Shown: piece after piece, positions 30,567-37,558 of the stretch | How the letters are laid out: each line of letters opens with the position of its first letter | How positions within the stretch are numbered: position 1 is the stretch's first letter | Source of the DNA: JAAYBR01 sp033813475 | GTDB lineage: Bacteria > Hydrogenedentota > Hydrogenedentia > Hydrogenedentales > CAITNO01 | Length of the DNA: 37,558 nt | Direction of reading: 5' to 3' | Assembly (NCBI GenBank): GCA_033813475.1 | Contig: JAPXRP010000019.1 | Coordinates: 1-37,558 of the forward strand | Notes under the pieces: generated by a model | What the model was told of the DNA's origin: nothing | The model's database searches: none | Seen by the model: the letters and a program-made list of their open reading frames with translations, nothing else | Made by a program: the position numbers and the translations under genes

Positions 30567-33185
30567 ATGGACATGATGCGGCTGGTGGAATACGGGGCTT
30601 CGGGGCGCGCGGTGGCGCGGTGGCGGGAGACGCAGGGGGAGCGGCTGCTGCCGTTGCAGGCGCGGGCGGTGACGGAGTATGACCTGTTCCGGGGGGGCAA
30701 CCTGCTGGTGCAGGCGCCGACGAGTTCGGGGAAGACCTTCATCGGCGAGATGGCGGCGGTGGACGCGGCCATGGGCCGGGGCAAGGCGGTGTATCTGGTG
30801 CCGCTGAAGGCGCTGGCGGAGGAGAAGTTCACCCTGTTCCGCGCGCGCTACGGCGCGCTGGGGCTCCGGGTGATCGTTTCGTCGCGGGACCACCGCGAGC
30901 ATGACGAGGCGTTTTCCAAGGGCGGGTTCGACCTGGCCGTGGCGGTGTACGAGAAGTTCGCCCAGCTGCTGACCACGCGGCCGGAGCGGCTGAACGAGCT
31001 GGGGGTGGTGGTGGCGGACGAGATGGACCTGCTGGCGGACCCGGACCGGGGCGCGGAGGCGGAGGTGCTGCTGACGGCGCTGGCGGCGTCGGGGCGGCGG
31101 GTGATCGGCCTGTCGGCCTCCCTGGGCGGGGCGGACCGGGCGGCGGAGTGGTTGGGGGCGCGGCTGCTGCGCGAGGAGCGGCGGCCCGTGGAGCTGCGCT
31201 ACGGCGTGCTGCACGACGGGGTGTACAAGTACCGGACGCACAACGACCGGTCGGAGGGCGAGGAGCGCCTGGTGGAGACGCCCGGCGCGTCCACCTGGGA
31301 GGCCCTCACGCAGAACGTGCGCGCCCTGGCGGAGGCGGGGGAGAGCTGCCTGGTCTTTGTGAAATCGAAATACGAGGCGCGCCGGGGCGCGGAGCTGCTG
31401 GCGGGGCGGGTGCGCCTGCCCGCCGCCCCGGCGGCGCAGGAGGCGCTGTCCGCGCTGGAGCCCACGCGCTGCCGCGACCTGCTGCGCCACACGCTGAACG
31501 GCGGGGTCGCCTTCCACAACACGGACCTGACGCCCGCCGAACGCCGGGTGGTGGAGGCGGCTTTCCGTTCCGGGGAGGCGCGCATCCTCGTGTCCACCGG
31601 CACGCTGGCGGCGGGGATGAACCTGCCCGCGGCCAACGTGTTCCTCAGCGCGGACAAGTGGATTTACCACCCCCGCTTTGAGCTGCCCTGGCGCGCCCCC
31701 ATCGAGTACGGCGAATACGAGAACATGAGCGGCCGCGCGGGCCGTTTCGGCGCGGGGCACGCCTTCGGGCGCTCCGTGCTGGTGGCGTCGGCGTCCTTCG
31801 ACCAGGAGAGCCTGTGGCGCTGCTATGTGCAGGCGGCGCGGCCCGCACTGGAGCCGCCGCTGGCCGGCGCGCCCCTGGACGACCTCTCCCTGCGGCTGGT
31901 GGCCGCGCGGGTGTGCCGCTCCGCCGCCGAACTGGAGGCCTTCTTCGGCCGGACCCTGGCGGCACGGGTGGCCTGGGCCGAAAAGCGGCGTCCGGAGGAG
32001 CTGGGGTTCCGCGTGGACAACGCCGTGCGGCGCTGCATGGAGGCGGGGGCGCTGCGGGCGGCCGCCGGGGAGGGCCGCGCGGCGGCGGACGCGGCCTTTT
32101 CGCGGGAGACGCCCCTGGAGACCACGCCCTTCGGGCGGGTGACGGCGGCGCGGGGGATCAGCCTGGCCACGGCGGACGCGCTGCGGCGGTGGGTGCGCCT
32201 GTCCGGCGACCGGACCTGGCTTGACCTCGACTTCCTGCTGGCGGCGGGATTGACGGCGGAGGGCCGCATGCTGCATGTGACCCTCACGGCGCGGGAGTAC
32301 GAGCACGCCGACTACCCCGGAAAGATCAAGTGCGCGGCGGCCTCGCAGGAAATGCAGGCCGACACGCCGCTCAACCGCCTGCGGTCCTGCCGCCTCACGC
32401 CGTTCTTCGACGAGGTGCGCGCCGTGAAGGCCGCCCTCATGCTCGACGAGTGGCTGCGCGAGACGCCCCTTGCGGACATCGAGGAGGCCCTGGAGACCAC
32501 GGCGGGGCAGGTGCTCGCCTCGGCGGAGCAGGCCGCCTGGCTGGCCGACGCCGCCGCGGGCCTGGCCGACGCCCTCGCCGCGCCGCAGGCGCTGGTGGAC
32601 CGGCTCGACGGCCTGTCCGCGCGGCTGGCGCGCGGTGTGGGGGACGCCGCGCTGGCCCTGGCGCGCGGGGTGGGCGCGCCGCTGGACCGCGCCGCGCTCC
32701 TCGCGCTGGGCGCCGCCGGGCTGACCACGCCGGAGGCGGTGCAGGCCGTGTCCGACGAGGCGCTGGGGCGCCTGCTGAACCCCGCCCAGGCGGCGGCCCT
32801 GCGCACATGGGCGGGTGTCCCCGAATCCGCCGCGCCGGAGGCGGTGGACGGCGGCCCCGTGCTGGTGGTGGACGACCGGCGGCCCGGGGAGATACGCATC
32901 CGCGGCCGGGTGGTGCCCCTGCAGGACAAGCAGTACCGGCTTATCCGCGCGCTGGCGGCGGCCCCGGGCGAATGCGTCCCCTACGACCGGCTCTACGGCG
33001 AGGTGTGGGGGGACGCGGTGGTGGAGGACAACCAGATGCACTTCCAGAAGAACATGCTGCTCAAGCGGATCGCCGCGGCGGCGGGGGACTGGCGCGGCGT
33101 CATCCGCACCGTGCCCCGGCGGGGCTTTGTGCTGGAGCTGCCGGCGGAACAGGTCCGCTGCCTCCTGCTGGACAGCGTGGCATGA
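30567..33185 (+). CDS. Hel308/Ski2-like helicase with C-terminal OmpR/PhoB-type winged helix
   Basis: A fused protein of 872 residues. The SF2 core has LLPLQ (Q-motif-like), motif I APTSSGKT (50-57), motif Ia VPLKALAEEK, motif II DEMD (151-154), motif III GLSASLG, a motif V region STGTLAAGMNLPAANVF and motif VI YENMSGRAGRFG. This order and the GRAGR form are typical of Ski2/Hel308 helicases. About residues 690-750 resemble a helix-hairpin-helix (LLALGAAGLTTPEAVQAVSDEALGRLL region). Residues about 775-862 are a Trans_reg_C domain (VVPLQDKQYRLIRALAAAPG, LYGEVWGDAVVEDNQMHFQK, VIRTVPRRGFVLEL), the DNA-binding domain of OmpR/PhoB regulators. The ATG at 30567 has GGAGG 8 bases upstream. The role may be DNA repair, restart or defence; the pairing is unusual. 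Confidence 0.88.
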   Translation: MDMMRLVEYGASGRAVARWRETQGERLLPLQARAVTEYDLFRGGNLLVQAPTSSGKTFIGEMAAVDAAMGRGKAVYLVPLKALAEEKFTLFRARYGALGLRVIVSSRDHREHDEAFSKGGFDLAVAVYEKFAQLLTTRPERLNELGVVVADEMDLLADPDRGAEAEVLLTALAASGRRVIGLSASLGGADRAAEWLGARLLREERRPVELRYGVLHDGVYKYRTHNDRSEGEERLVETPGASTWEALTQNVRALAEAGESCLVFVKSKYEARRGAELLAGRVRLPAAPAAQEALSALEPTRCRDLLRHTLNGGVAFHNTDLTPAERRVVEAAFRSGEARILVSTGTLAAGMNLPAANVFLSADKWIYHPRFELPWRAPIEYGEYENMSGRAGRFGAGHAFGRSVLVASASFDQESLWRCYVQAARPALEPPLAGAPLDDLSLRLVAARVCRSAAELEAFFGRTLAARVAWAEKRRPEELGFRVDNAVRRCMEAGALRAAAGEGRAAADAAFSRETPLETTPFGRVTAARGISLATADALRRWVRLSGDRTWLDLDFLLAAGLTAEGRMLHVTLTAREYEHADYPGKIKCAAASQEMQADTPLNRLRSCRLTPFFDEVRAVKAALMLDEWLRETPLADIEEALETTAGQVLASAEQAAWLADAAAGLADALAAPQALVDRLDGLSARLARGVGDAALALARGVGAPLDRAALLALGAAGLTTPEAVQAVSDEALGRLLNPAQAAALRTWAGVPESAAPEAVDGGPVLVVDDRRPGEIRIRGRVVPLQDKQYRLIRALAAAPGECVPYDRLYGEVWGDAVVEDNQMHFQKNMLLKRIAAAAGDWRGVIRTVPRRGFVLELPAEQVRCLLLDSVA

Positions 33186-33189
33186 ATGC

Positions 33190-34143
33190 CTACCGTGCGA
33201 GGAGGGCCTCCGCCAGTTCCAGGGCGTCCACGGGCCAGTAGCATTCCGGCCGCGGACGGTGCACGCCGGGCCTGCCGGCCTCGGGGCGGCAGTCGAGGAC
33301 GTCATCCACCCACCGCCGGGGCACCGCCTCCAGCCCGTGCACCGCGCCCAGCAGGGCGCCGCAGATGGCCGCGTTGGTGTCCGTGTCGCCGCCGCGCATG
33401 ACCGTGTCCACGATTCCGTCCTCCAGCGAGGGGGCGTGGAGCATCTGCCACACGGCGTTCTGAAACGCGATGAGCACCCACCCCATCTGGGAAAGGTACT
33501 CGGCGGGCGGCACGTCGGCGGCGGCCGCGAGGGCGTCGCAGAGCGGCGCCGGCACCTTCCACTCCTTTGTCCACGCCAGCATGCGGGCGTACAGCGCGTC
33601 CGGTGCGGGCCCCGCGTCCACGGCGTGCGCGATGGCCAGCGTGTACAGCACATTGGCCCCGACGCAGACGGGGTGGGGGTGCGTGAGGGCGGCGTCCGCG
33701 GCGGCCCACGCCGCCACATCATCCTCCGGCCGGCCCGCGCCGAAGATGCCCAGCGGGCTGACGCGCATCAGGGCGCCGTTGGCCTGGCTGTCCCGGTTCA
33801 GAAAGCCGCGCAGCCCCGACGACACGGTGTTCCCGATGTCAAAGGGGTGGGAGTGCAGCCAGTCCACATAGGCTGAGCGCACGGCGGAGGGGTTGAAGGA
33901 GCCCCGCTCCGCCAGCGACCGGGCCAGGGCCAGCGCCATTTCCGAGTCGTCCGTCGGCTGTCCCGCCAAGGTGTTCCAGGAGCCGCCGTCCTCCAGGTCC
34001 CACACCCCGTCCGGGTGCTCCTCCCGGATTTCCTCCGGCCGCATGAATTCCACCAGCGACCCCAAAGAGTCCCCGGCGAGCTGCCCCAGCATACACCCCT
34101 GCGCCCGGTCCAGCCGTGCTGCCGTCGTCTTGTCCTCTGCCAC
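33190..34143 (-). CDS. ADP-ribosylglycohydrolase family protein (DraG-like)
   Basis: A 317-residue protein of the ADP-ribosyl-glycohydrolase fold. Metal-site motifs are present: GCMLGQLAGDSLGSLVEF near the N-terminus, TDDSEMALALARSL, and the C-terminal GGDTDTNAAICGALLGA. The family removes ADP-ribose from Arg, Ser or DNA bases, or acts on related small molecules; the substrate is not shown. I selected the GTG at 34143 because GGAGG lies 8 bases upstream and the fold begins about 14 residues later; the frame is open to an ATG at 34233 that would overlap the promoter region of the nitrilase gene. It converges with the helicase gene with a gap of only 4 bases. Confidence 0.88.
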   Translation of the reverse strand: MAEDKTTAARLDRAQGCMLGQLAGDSLGSLVEFMRPEEIREEHPDGVWDLEDGGSWNTLAGQPTDDSEMALALARSLAERGSFNPSAVRSAYVDWLHSHPFDIGNTVSSGLRGFLNRDSQANGALMRVSPLGIFGAGRPEDDVAAWAAADAALTHPHPVCVGANVLYTLAIAHAVDAGPAPDALYARMLAWTKEWKVPAPLCDALAAAADVPPAEYLSQMGWVLIAFQNAVWQMLHAPSLEDGIVDTVMRGGDTDTNAAICGALLGAVHGLEAVPRRWVDDVLDCRPEAGRPGVHRPRPECYWPVDALELAEALLAR

Positions 34144-34247
34144 CGCTCCGCCCTCCTCGTTTATGGGTCCAACAGCCGCGTTCGGATGACGCGTTCCCGG
34201 CCACCATGATACCATGCCTTCATTGGTTTTCAACGAAGGAATACATC

Positions 34248-35195
34248 ATGCGGCTGACATGGACCCTGGGTTTGCTGGCGGCGTTTCTGGCGGGCGGACC
34301 CGCGCGCGGCGCGGAAATCACCGTGGCGCTGCTCCAGATGGCCCCGGAAGGGGACAATCTGGAGGCCAACGCGGCCACCGCGGACCGGTTCTGCCGGGAG
34401 GCGGCGGAGAAGGGTGCCGACGTCGCGCTCATGCCGGAAATGTGGTCCATCGGCTACACACGCCCCGATCCGGAGCAGGCAGGGTGGCGCGGGGCGTTTC
34501 AGGCCAGGGCCGTGCGGAAGGACAGCCCCTGGGTGCGGCGTTTTGCCGGGCTCGCGGCGGAGCTGGACATGGCCGTCGGCGTCACCTATCTCGAGGAGGC
34601 GGACAACGGGCTCCGCAACACCCTCACGCTTTTCGACCGCCACGGCGCGGAGGTGTTCACCTACGCCAAGGTGCACACCAGCGACTTCAAGCACATGGAG
34701 CGGAACATGACGCCGGGCGACGCCTTTTTCACCGGGACCCTCGACACACGGTCCGGCCCGGTGAAGGTCGGCGCGATGATCTGCTTCGACCGCGAGGCCC
34801 CCGAAAGCGCGCGCATCCTCATGCTGCAGGGGGCCGAGATCATCCTCACCCCCAACGCGTGCCGGCTCGAGGAGCTGCGGCTGGACCAGTTCAAGGTGCG
34901 CGCCTTTGAAAACCTGCTGGGCACGGCGATGGCCAACTATGCCGGAGACCACTACGAGGGGCGCTCCGTGGCCTACGCGCCCGACGGGAAATGCCTGGTG
35001 CTGGCCGGAAAGAAGGAGGGGGTCTATCTGGCCCGCTTCGACATGGAGAAGATCCGAGCCGCCCGCGGAAAGAGCATCTGGGGCAACGCCTACCGCCGTC
35101 CCCACCGCTACGCGCCCCTGCTTTCGCCGGAGCGGGATCCCGTGTGGAACCGCACCGACGGCAACGGAAACCCCTACGACCCCTCGGTCAGGTAG
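34248..35195 (+). CDS. Exported carbon-nitrogen hydrolase (nitrilase superfamily)
   Basis: A 315-residue amidase-type hydrolase with the complete Glu-Lys-Cys triad: Glu64 in LMPEMWSIG, Lys141 in YAKVHTSDF and Cys179 in GAMICFDREAPESAR. The first 22 residues (LGLLAAFLAGGPARGA) are a signal peptide, so the enzyme acts in the periplasm or outside, which is rare for this superfamily, apart from membrane-bound Lnt. The C-terminus (after about 260) is extended and rich in Arg/Tyr/Pro. AAGGA lies 7 bases before the ATG. The substrate could be an N-carbamoyl compound or an amide; nothing in the sequence decides. Confidence 0.88.
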   Translation: MRLTWTLGLLAAFLAGGPARGAEITVALLQMAPEGDNLEANAATADRFCREAAEKGADVALMPEMWSIGYTRPDPEQAGWRGAFQARAVRKDSPWVRRFAGLAAELDMAVGVTYLEEADNGLRNTLTLFDRHGAEVFTYAKVHTSDFKHMERNMTPGDAFFTGTLDTRSGPVKVGAMICFDREAPESARILMLQGAEIILTPNACRLEELRLDQFKVRAFENLLGTAMANYAGDHYEGRSVAYAPDGKCLVLAGKKEGVYLARFDMEKIRAARGKSIWGNAYRRPHRYAPLLSPERDPVWNRTDGNGNPYDPSVR

Positions 35196-35207
35196 TGTTT
35201 TTCCGGT

Positions 35208-35237
35208 TTGGGAATGCCCCCGGGGCTGGAGTATAAT
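35208..35237 (+). promoter_or_regulatory. Candidate promoter of serC
   Basis: A perfect TATAAT at 35232-35237 is preceded, with 18 bases between, by TTGGGA (35208-35213; four of six). It would produce a leader of about 125 bases ahead of the serC ATG at 35368. Confidence 0.5.
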
Positions 35238-35267
35238 TCCGCCCATTCAGCGCGGCATCGGCCGTCC

Positions 35268-35323
35268 CCCCTGCGGGGCTGGTCACTCCCTCCCGGATGT
35301 GTCGGGAGGCGGGGCGGGTGACC
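35268..35323 (+). ncRNA. Structured 5' leader of serC, class unknown
   Basis: The leader can fold into an outer stem GGTCAC (35281-35286) with GTGACC (35318-35323), enclosing a hairpin CCTCCCG (35289-35295) with CGGGAGG (35303-35309) around a 7-base loop. A small CCCC/GGGG hairpin lies just upstream (35268-35279). The nested stems in a leader of about 125 bases suggest a cis-regulatory RNA, but I do not recognise a known riboswitch class, and GC-rich sequence folds easily. No terminator with a T-run follows. Confidence 0.35.
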
Positions 35324-35367
35324 GATTTCCGCGCCAACCCGCACAAACAACAGGGAGACCTCCTCAC

Positions 35368-36453
35368 ATGGCACGCGTTTTCAATTTTTCCGCCGGCCCC
35401 GCCACCCTGCCTTTGCCCGTCATCGAACAGGCCAAGGCCGACCTTCCGGTCTTCCCGGGCGCGGGCGCCTCGATCATGGAGATCAGCCACCGGTCCAAGA
35501 CCTTCCTGAAGATTCTGGAGCAGACCCAGGCCGATCTGAAGTCGCTCATTGGCGTGTCCGACGACTACCACGTCCTCTTTACCCCCGGCGGCGCGACGCA
35601 GCAGTTCACCATGCTGGCGATGAACTTCCTCGCGGGGAAGAAGGCGGACTACCTTCACGTCGGCTCCTGGGCCTCCAAGGCCATGAAGGACGCCGCGCGC
35701 TTCGGCACGGTGCGGGCCGCGTGGTCCGGCAAGGCCGACAATTTCGTGCGCATGCCCGCCGACGCCGAGCTGGACCTCGACCCCGAAGCCGAGTACGTCC
35801 ACATGACCTCCAACGAGACGATCCAGGGCATCCAGTTCGCCGCCGAGCCCGATGTGAAGGGCAAGCCGCTTTTCTGCGACGCATCGTCCGACTTCCTGTG
35901 CCGTCCCTTCGACCCGCGCAAGTACGCCCTCATGTACGCCGGCGCCCAGAAGAACGTCGGGCCCTCGGGCACGGCGGTCGTGCTGCTGCGCGCGGACATG
36001 CTGGAGCGCGTTCCGGCCAACCTGCCGCCGCTTCTTGACTACAAGGTGCTGGCCGAGAACGACTCCATGTACAACACGCCGTCCACCTTCACCATCTACA
36101 TCATCGGCCTGGTCATGAAGTGGCTCCGCGACGAGATCGGCGGACTGGAGAAGATGGGCGAGCTCAACCGCATGAAGGCGGCCATGGTGTACGATGCCAT
36201 TGACAACAGCGGCGGCTTCTACCGCGGCCACGCCGAAAAGGCGCACCGCTCCCTCATGAACGTCACCTTCCGCGCCGGCACCGAGGAGCAGGAGGCGATG
36301 TTCATTGACCAGGCGAAGAAGGCGGGCCTCGACGGGCTCAAGGGCCACCGCTCCGTCGGCGGCGTGCGCGCCTCCATCTACAACGCCATGCCCGTCGAGG
36401 GCGTGAAAGCCCTCTGCGACTTCATGGCCGAGTTCCAGCGCGTCAACGGCTGA
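35368..36453 (+). CDS. serC: Phosphoserine aminotransferase
   Basis: A 361-residue PLP enzyme that makes 3-phosphoserine from 3-phosphohydroxypyruvate and glutamate (serine and, in many bacteria, pyridoxal phosphate synthesis). Family blocks: FNFSAGPATLPLPVIEQA, MEISHRSKTF, LFTPGGATQQFTMLAMNFL, HMTSNETIQGIQF, the PLP lysine Lys195 in YAGAQKNVGPSGTAVVLL, and HRSVGGVRASIYNAMP at the end. Length and motifs are normal. The ribosome site is AGGGAG about 10 bases upstream. The following epimerase-like gene begins 26 bases after the stop and is probably co-transcribed. No serA is in the window. Confidence 0.97.
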   Translation: MARVFNFSAGPATLPLPVIEQAKADLPVFPGAGASIMEISHRSKTFLKILEQTQADLKSLIGVSDDYHVLFTPGGATQQFTMLAMNFLAGKKADYLHVGSWASKAMKDAARFGTVRAAWSGKADNFVRMPADAELDLDPEAEYVHMTSNETIQGIQFAAEPDVKGKPLFCDASSDFLCRPFDPRKYALMYAGAQKNVGPSGTAVVLLRADMLERVPANLPPLLDYKVLAENDSMYNTPSTFTIYIIGLVMKWLRDEIGGLEKMGELNRMKAAMVYDAIDNSGGFYRGHAEKAHRSLMNVTFRAGTEEQEAMFIDQAKKAGLDGLKGHRSVGGVRASIYNAMPVEGVKALCDFMAEFQRVNG

Positions 36454-36479
36454 CGCGGACAACCGGGAGACACCCGCGC

Positions 36480-37340
36480 ATGGCGAATGCCCTCATTGCC
36501 GGGTTTGGATACGTCGGGGCGGCGCTGGGCGCCGCCCTGACCGCTTCAGGCCACACCGTCTGGGGGCTGCGCCGCCGCGCCGAACCGCGCGGCGGCGGCG
36601 TCCGCATCCTGACGGGCGACCTGTGCGCGGAGGGCGGGCCGCCCCTGCCCGACGTTCCGCTGGACTGGGTCTTCTACACCGCCTCGGCGGACGCCTCCAC
36701 GCCGGAGGCCTACCGGCGGGCCTATGTGGACGGACCGCGCGGTCTCCTGCGCGCCCTTGCCGCGGCGGGCCAGTCCCCTCGGCGGGTGCTCTTCACCTCC
36801 AGCACCGGGGTCTACCACCAGCAGGACGGCGAATGGGTGGACGAACTGTCGTCCACGGAACCGAAGACCTTCTCCGGGCAGACACTCCTGGAGGGGGAAC
36901 GCGTCTTTCTGGAGGGCCCCTTTCCCGCCACGGTGGTCCGGCTGGCGGGCATCTACGGCCCGGGACGCACCCGCCTTCTGGAGGAGGTCCGCTCGGGCCG
37001 GGCGGTGGTCCGCCCCAACGAGCGGCGCATCCTCAACCTGGTCCACCGCGACGACTGCGCGGGGGCGCTGGCCTTTCTGGCGGCCCAGGACACGCCCGCG
37101 CCCGTCTATTGCGCCGTGGACGGCGCGCCCGCGCCGCGCGCCGAGGTGTTGGCCTGGCTCGCCGCGCGGGCGGGCGTGACGCTTGCGGCGGACGCGTCCC
37201 CGCCCGACACGGGGGCGCCCGTCATGCACGGGGGATTCCGCCGCGTCTCCAACCGTTCGCTGCGGGGGGCGGGGTATGCGTTCCGTTTCCCGACGTGGCG
37301 CGACGGCTTCGGCGCGCTGATGGGGGATGCGGCTCAGTAG
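36480..37340 (+). CDS. NAD-dependent epimerase/dehydratase-like protein (atypical SDR)
   Basis: A 286-residue Rossmann-fold protein. The dinucleotide motif is IAGFGYVGAALGAAL at the N-terminus, followed by VFYTASADAS, LFTSSTGVYHQQDGEWVDE and VVRLAGIYGPGR. The active-site YxxxK of classical SDRs is not present in the expected place, so it belongs with the YeeZ-like atypical group, where chemistry is not settled. It follows serC closely with GGGAG before the ATG. Its stop overlaps the end of the convergent partial gene by 7 bases. A role in serine or sugar metabolism cannot be read from the sequence. Confidence 0.8.
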   Translation: MANALIAGFGYVGAALGAALTASGHTVWGLRRRAEPRGGGVRILTGDLCAEGGPPLPDVPLDWVFYTASADASTPEAYRRAYVDGPRGLLRALAAAGQSPRRVLFTSSTGVYHQQDGEWVDELSSTEPKTFSGQTLLEGERVFLEGPFPATVVRLAGIYGPGRTRLLEEVRSGRAVVRPNERRILNLVHRDDCAGALAFLAAQDTPAPVYCAVDGAPAPRAEVLAWLAARAGVTLAADASPPDTGAPVMHGGFRRVSNRSLRGAGYAFRFPTWRDGFGALMGDAAQ

Positions 37341-37558
37341 TCCTCGCGGACCAGAGCGGCCTCCATGTCCCAGGGCCTGTCGGTGGCCGGGCGGTTGTAG
37401 CCCAGGGAGAGATAGGTGCCGAAGGTGATCTCAATGCTGTAGATGCCCGGCGCGGGCAGTCCGGAGGCGAGACTCTCCAGAAACACAAGCAGTTTCTGCG
37501 CGGCGTACACGTCCGCCGATGTCTGGGCCGTGGAGAGCATCTCCCGGTGGAGATCGTT
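37334..37558 (-). CDS. C-terminal part of an unknown protein (start outside window)
   Basis: The frame is open from the window edge down to a TGA at 37334-37336, giving the last 74 residues. They include DVYAAQKLLVFLESLASG, then YSIEITFGTYLSLGYNRP and WDMEAALVRED. The mix of a helix followed by strands is soluble-looking; I do not recognise the family. An in-frame ATG at 37540 exists, but the frame continues upstream to the window edge, so the true start is probably outside. Confidence 0.5.
   Translation of the reverse strand, partial: NDLHREMLSTAQTSADVYAAQKLLVFLESLASGLPAPGIYSIEITFGTYLSLGYNRPATDRPWDMEAALVREDY

Noticed and set aside
30522..33722. A 1066-codon open frame on the minus strand opposite the helicase gene
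   Set aside because: It is a GC-bias shadow: Arg/His/Gly/Pro-rich, no ribosome site, no family similarity, whereas the plus-strand frame has all helicase motifs.
1..37558. tRNA, rRNA, CRISPR arrays or intact insertion sequences
   Set aside because: I looked for cloverleaf ends, regular direct repeats and transposase motifs and found none that hold up.

Overview
The window is GC-rich, densely coded bacterial chromosome with strong Shine-Dalgarno sites and many 1- to 4-base start/stop overlaps. The gene set suggests a free-living Gram-negative heterotroph: secreted glycoside hydrolase, GH38 alpha-mannosidase, large-type xylose isomerase, FG-GAP protein, SUMF1-fold lipoprotein and full-length aromatic and serine biosynthesis enzymes. 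My best guess is an uncultured PVC- or Hydrogenedentota-like lineage. That is inference from gene content; there is no rRNA or other marker to confirm it.

Layout. 1-4.9 kb: a partial signal-anchor protein, a HAD-IIA phosphatase followed by an MFS permease, a Cys-rich single-pass membrane protein closed by a clear terminator, YqeY, and a SAM methyltransferase. 4.9-6.8 kb: a small sigma-region-4-like protein, convergent with a coupled macro-domain / nucleotidyltransferase pair. 6.9-8.75 kb: a lower-GC two-gene module, an OLD/ABC-type AAA ATPase overlapping by GTGA with a DUF4276/TOPRIM-like protein, which looks like a defence cassette. 9-14.9 kb (minus strand): apt, a HAD phosphatase, GH38 mannosidase and a small coupled protein, then an FG-GAP secreted protein with its own promoter. 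15-20.5 kb: a frameshifted [2Fe-2S] ferredoxin gene, xylA with a strong terminator, and a 1110-residue secreted glycoside hydrolase. 20.7-25.7 kb: an apparent operon of aroA, a shikimate kinase-chorismate synthase fusion, a tandem DUF502 membrane protein and a signal-anchor protein. 25.7-26.9 kb: an M19 dipeptidase. 27.0-29.87 kb: a sharply AT-rich island with two exported proteins (DUF5991-like and SUMF1-fold). 29.87-30.49 kb: a decayed InlB-type repeat fragment and REP-like palindromes. 30.5-33.2 kb: a Hel308/Ski2-like helicase fused to an OmpR/PhoB-type winged helix, preceded by a near-consensus promoter with a palindrome in its spacer. 33.2-37.6 kb: ADP-ribosylglycohydrolase, exported nitrilase-family amidase, serC with a structured leader, an NAD-dependent epimerase-like protein and a partial gene.

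Most interesting: the helicase-winged-helix fusion with its promoter/operator, the AroK-AroC fusion, the ATPase/DUF4276 module, the one-base lesion in the ferredoxin gene whose repair restores the expected CxxxxC cluster motif, and the AT-rich island flanked by gene debris. No tRNA, rRNA, CRISPR array or intact insertion sequence was recognised.
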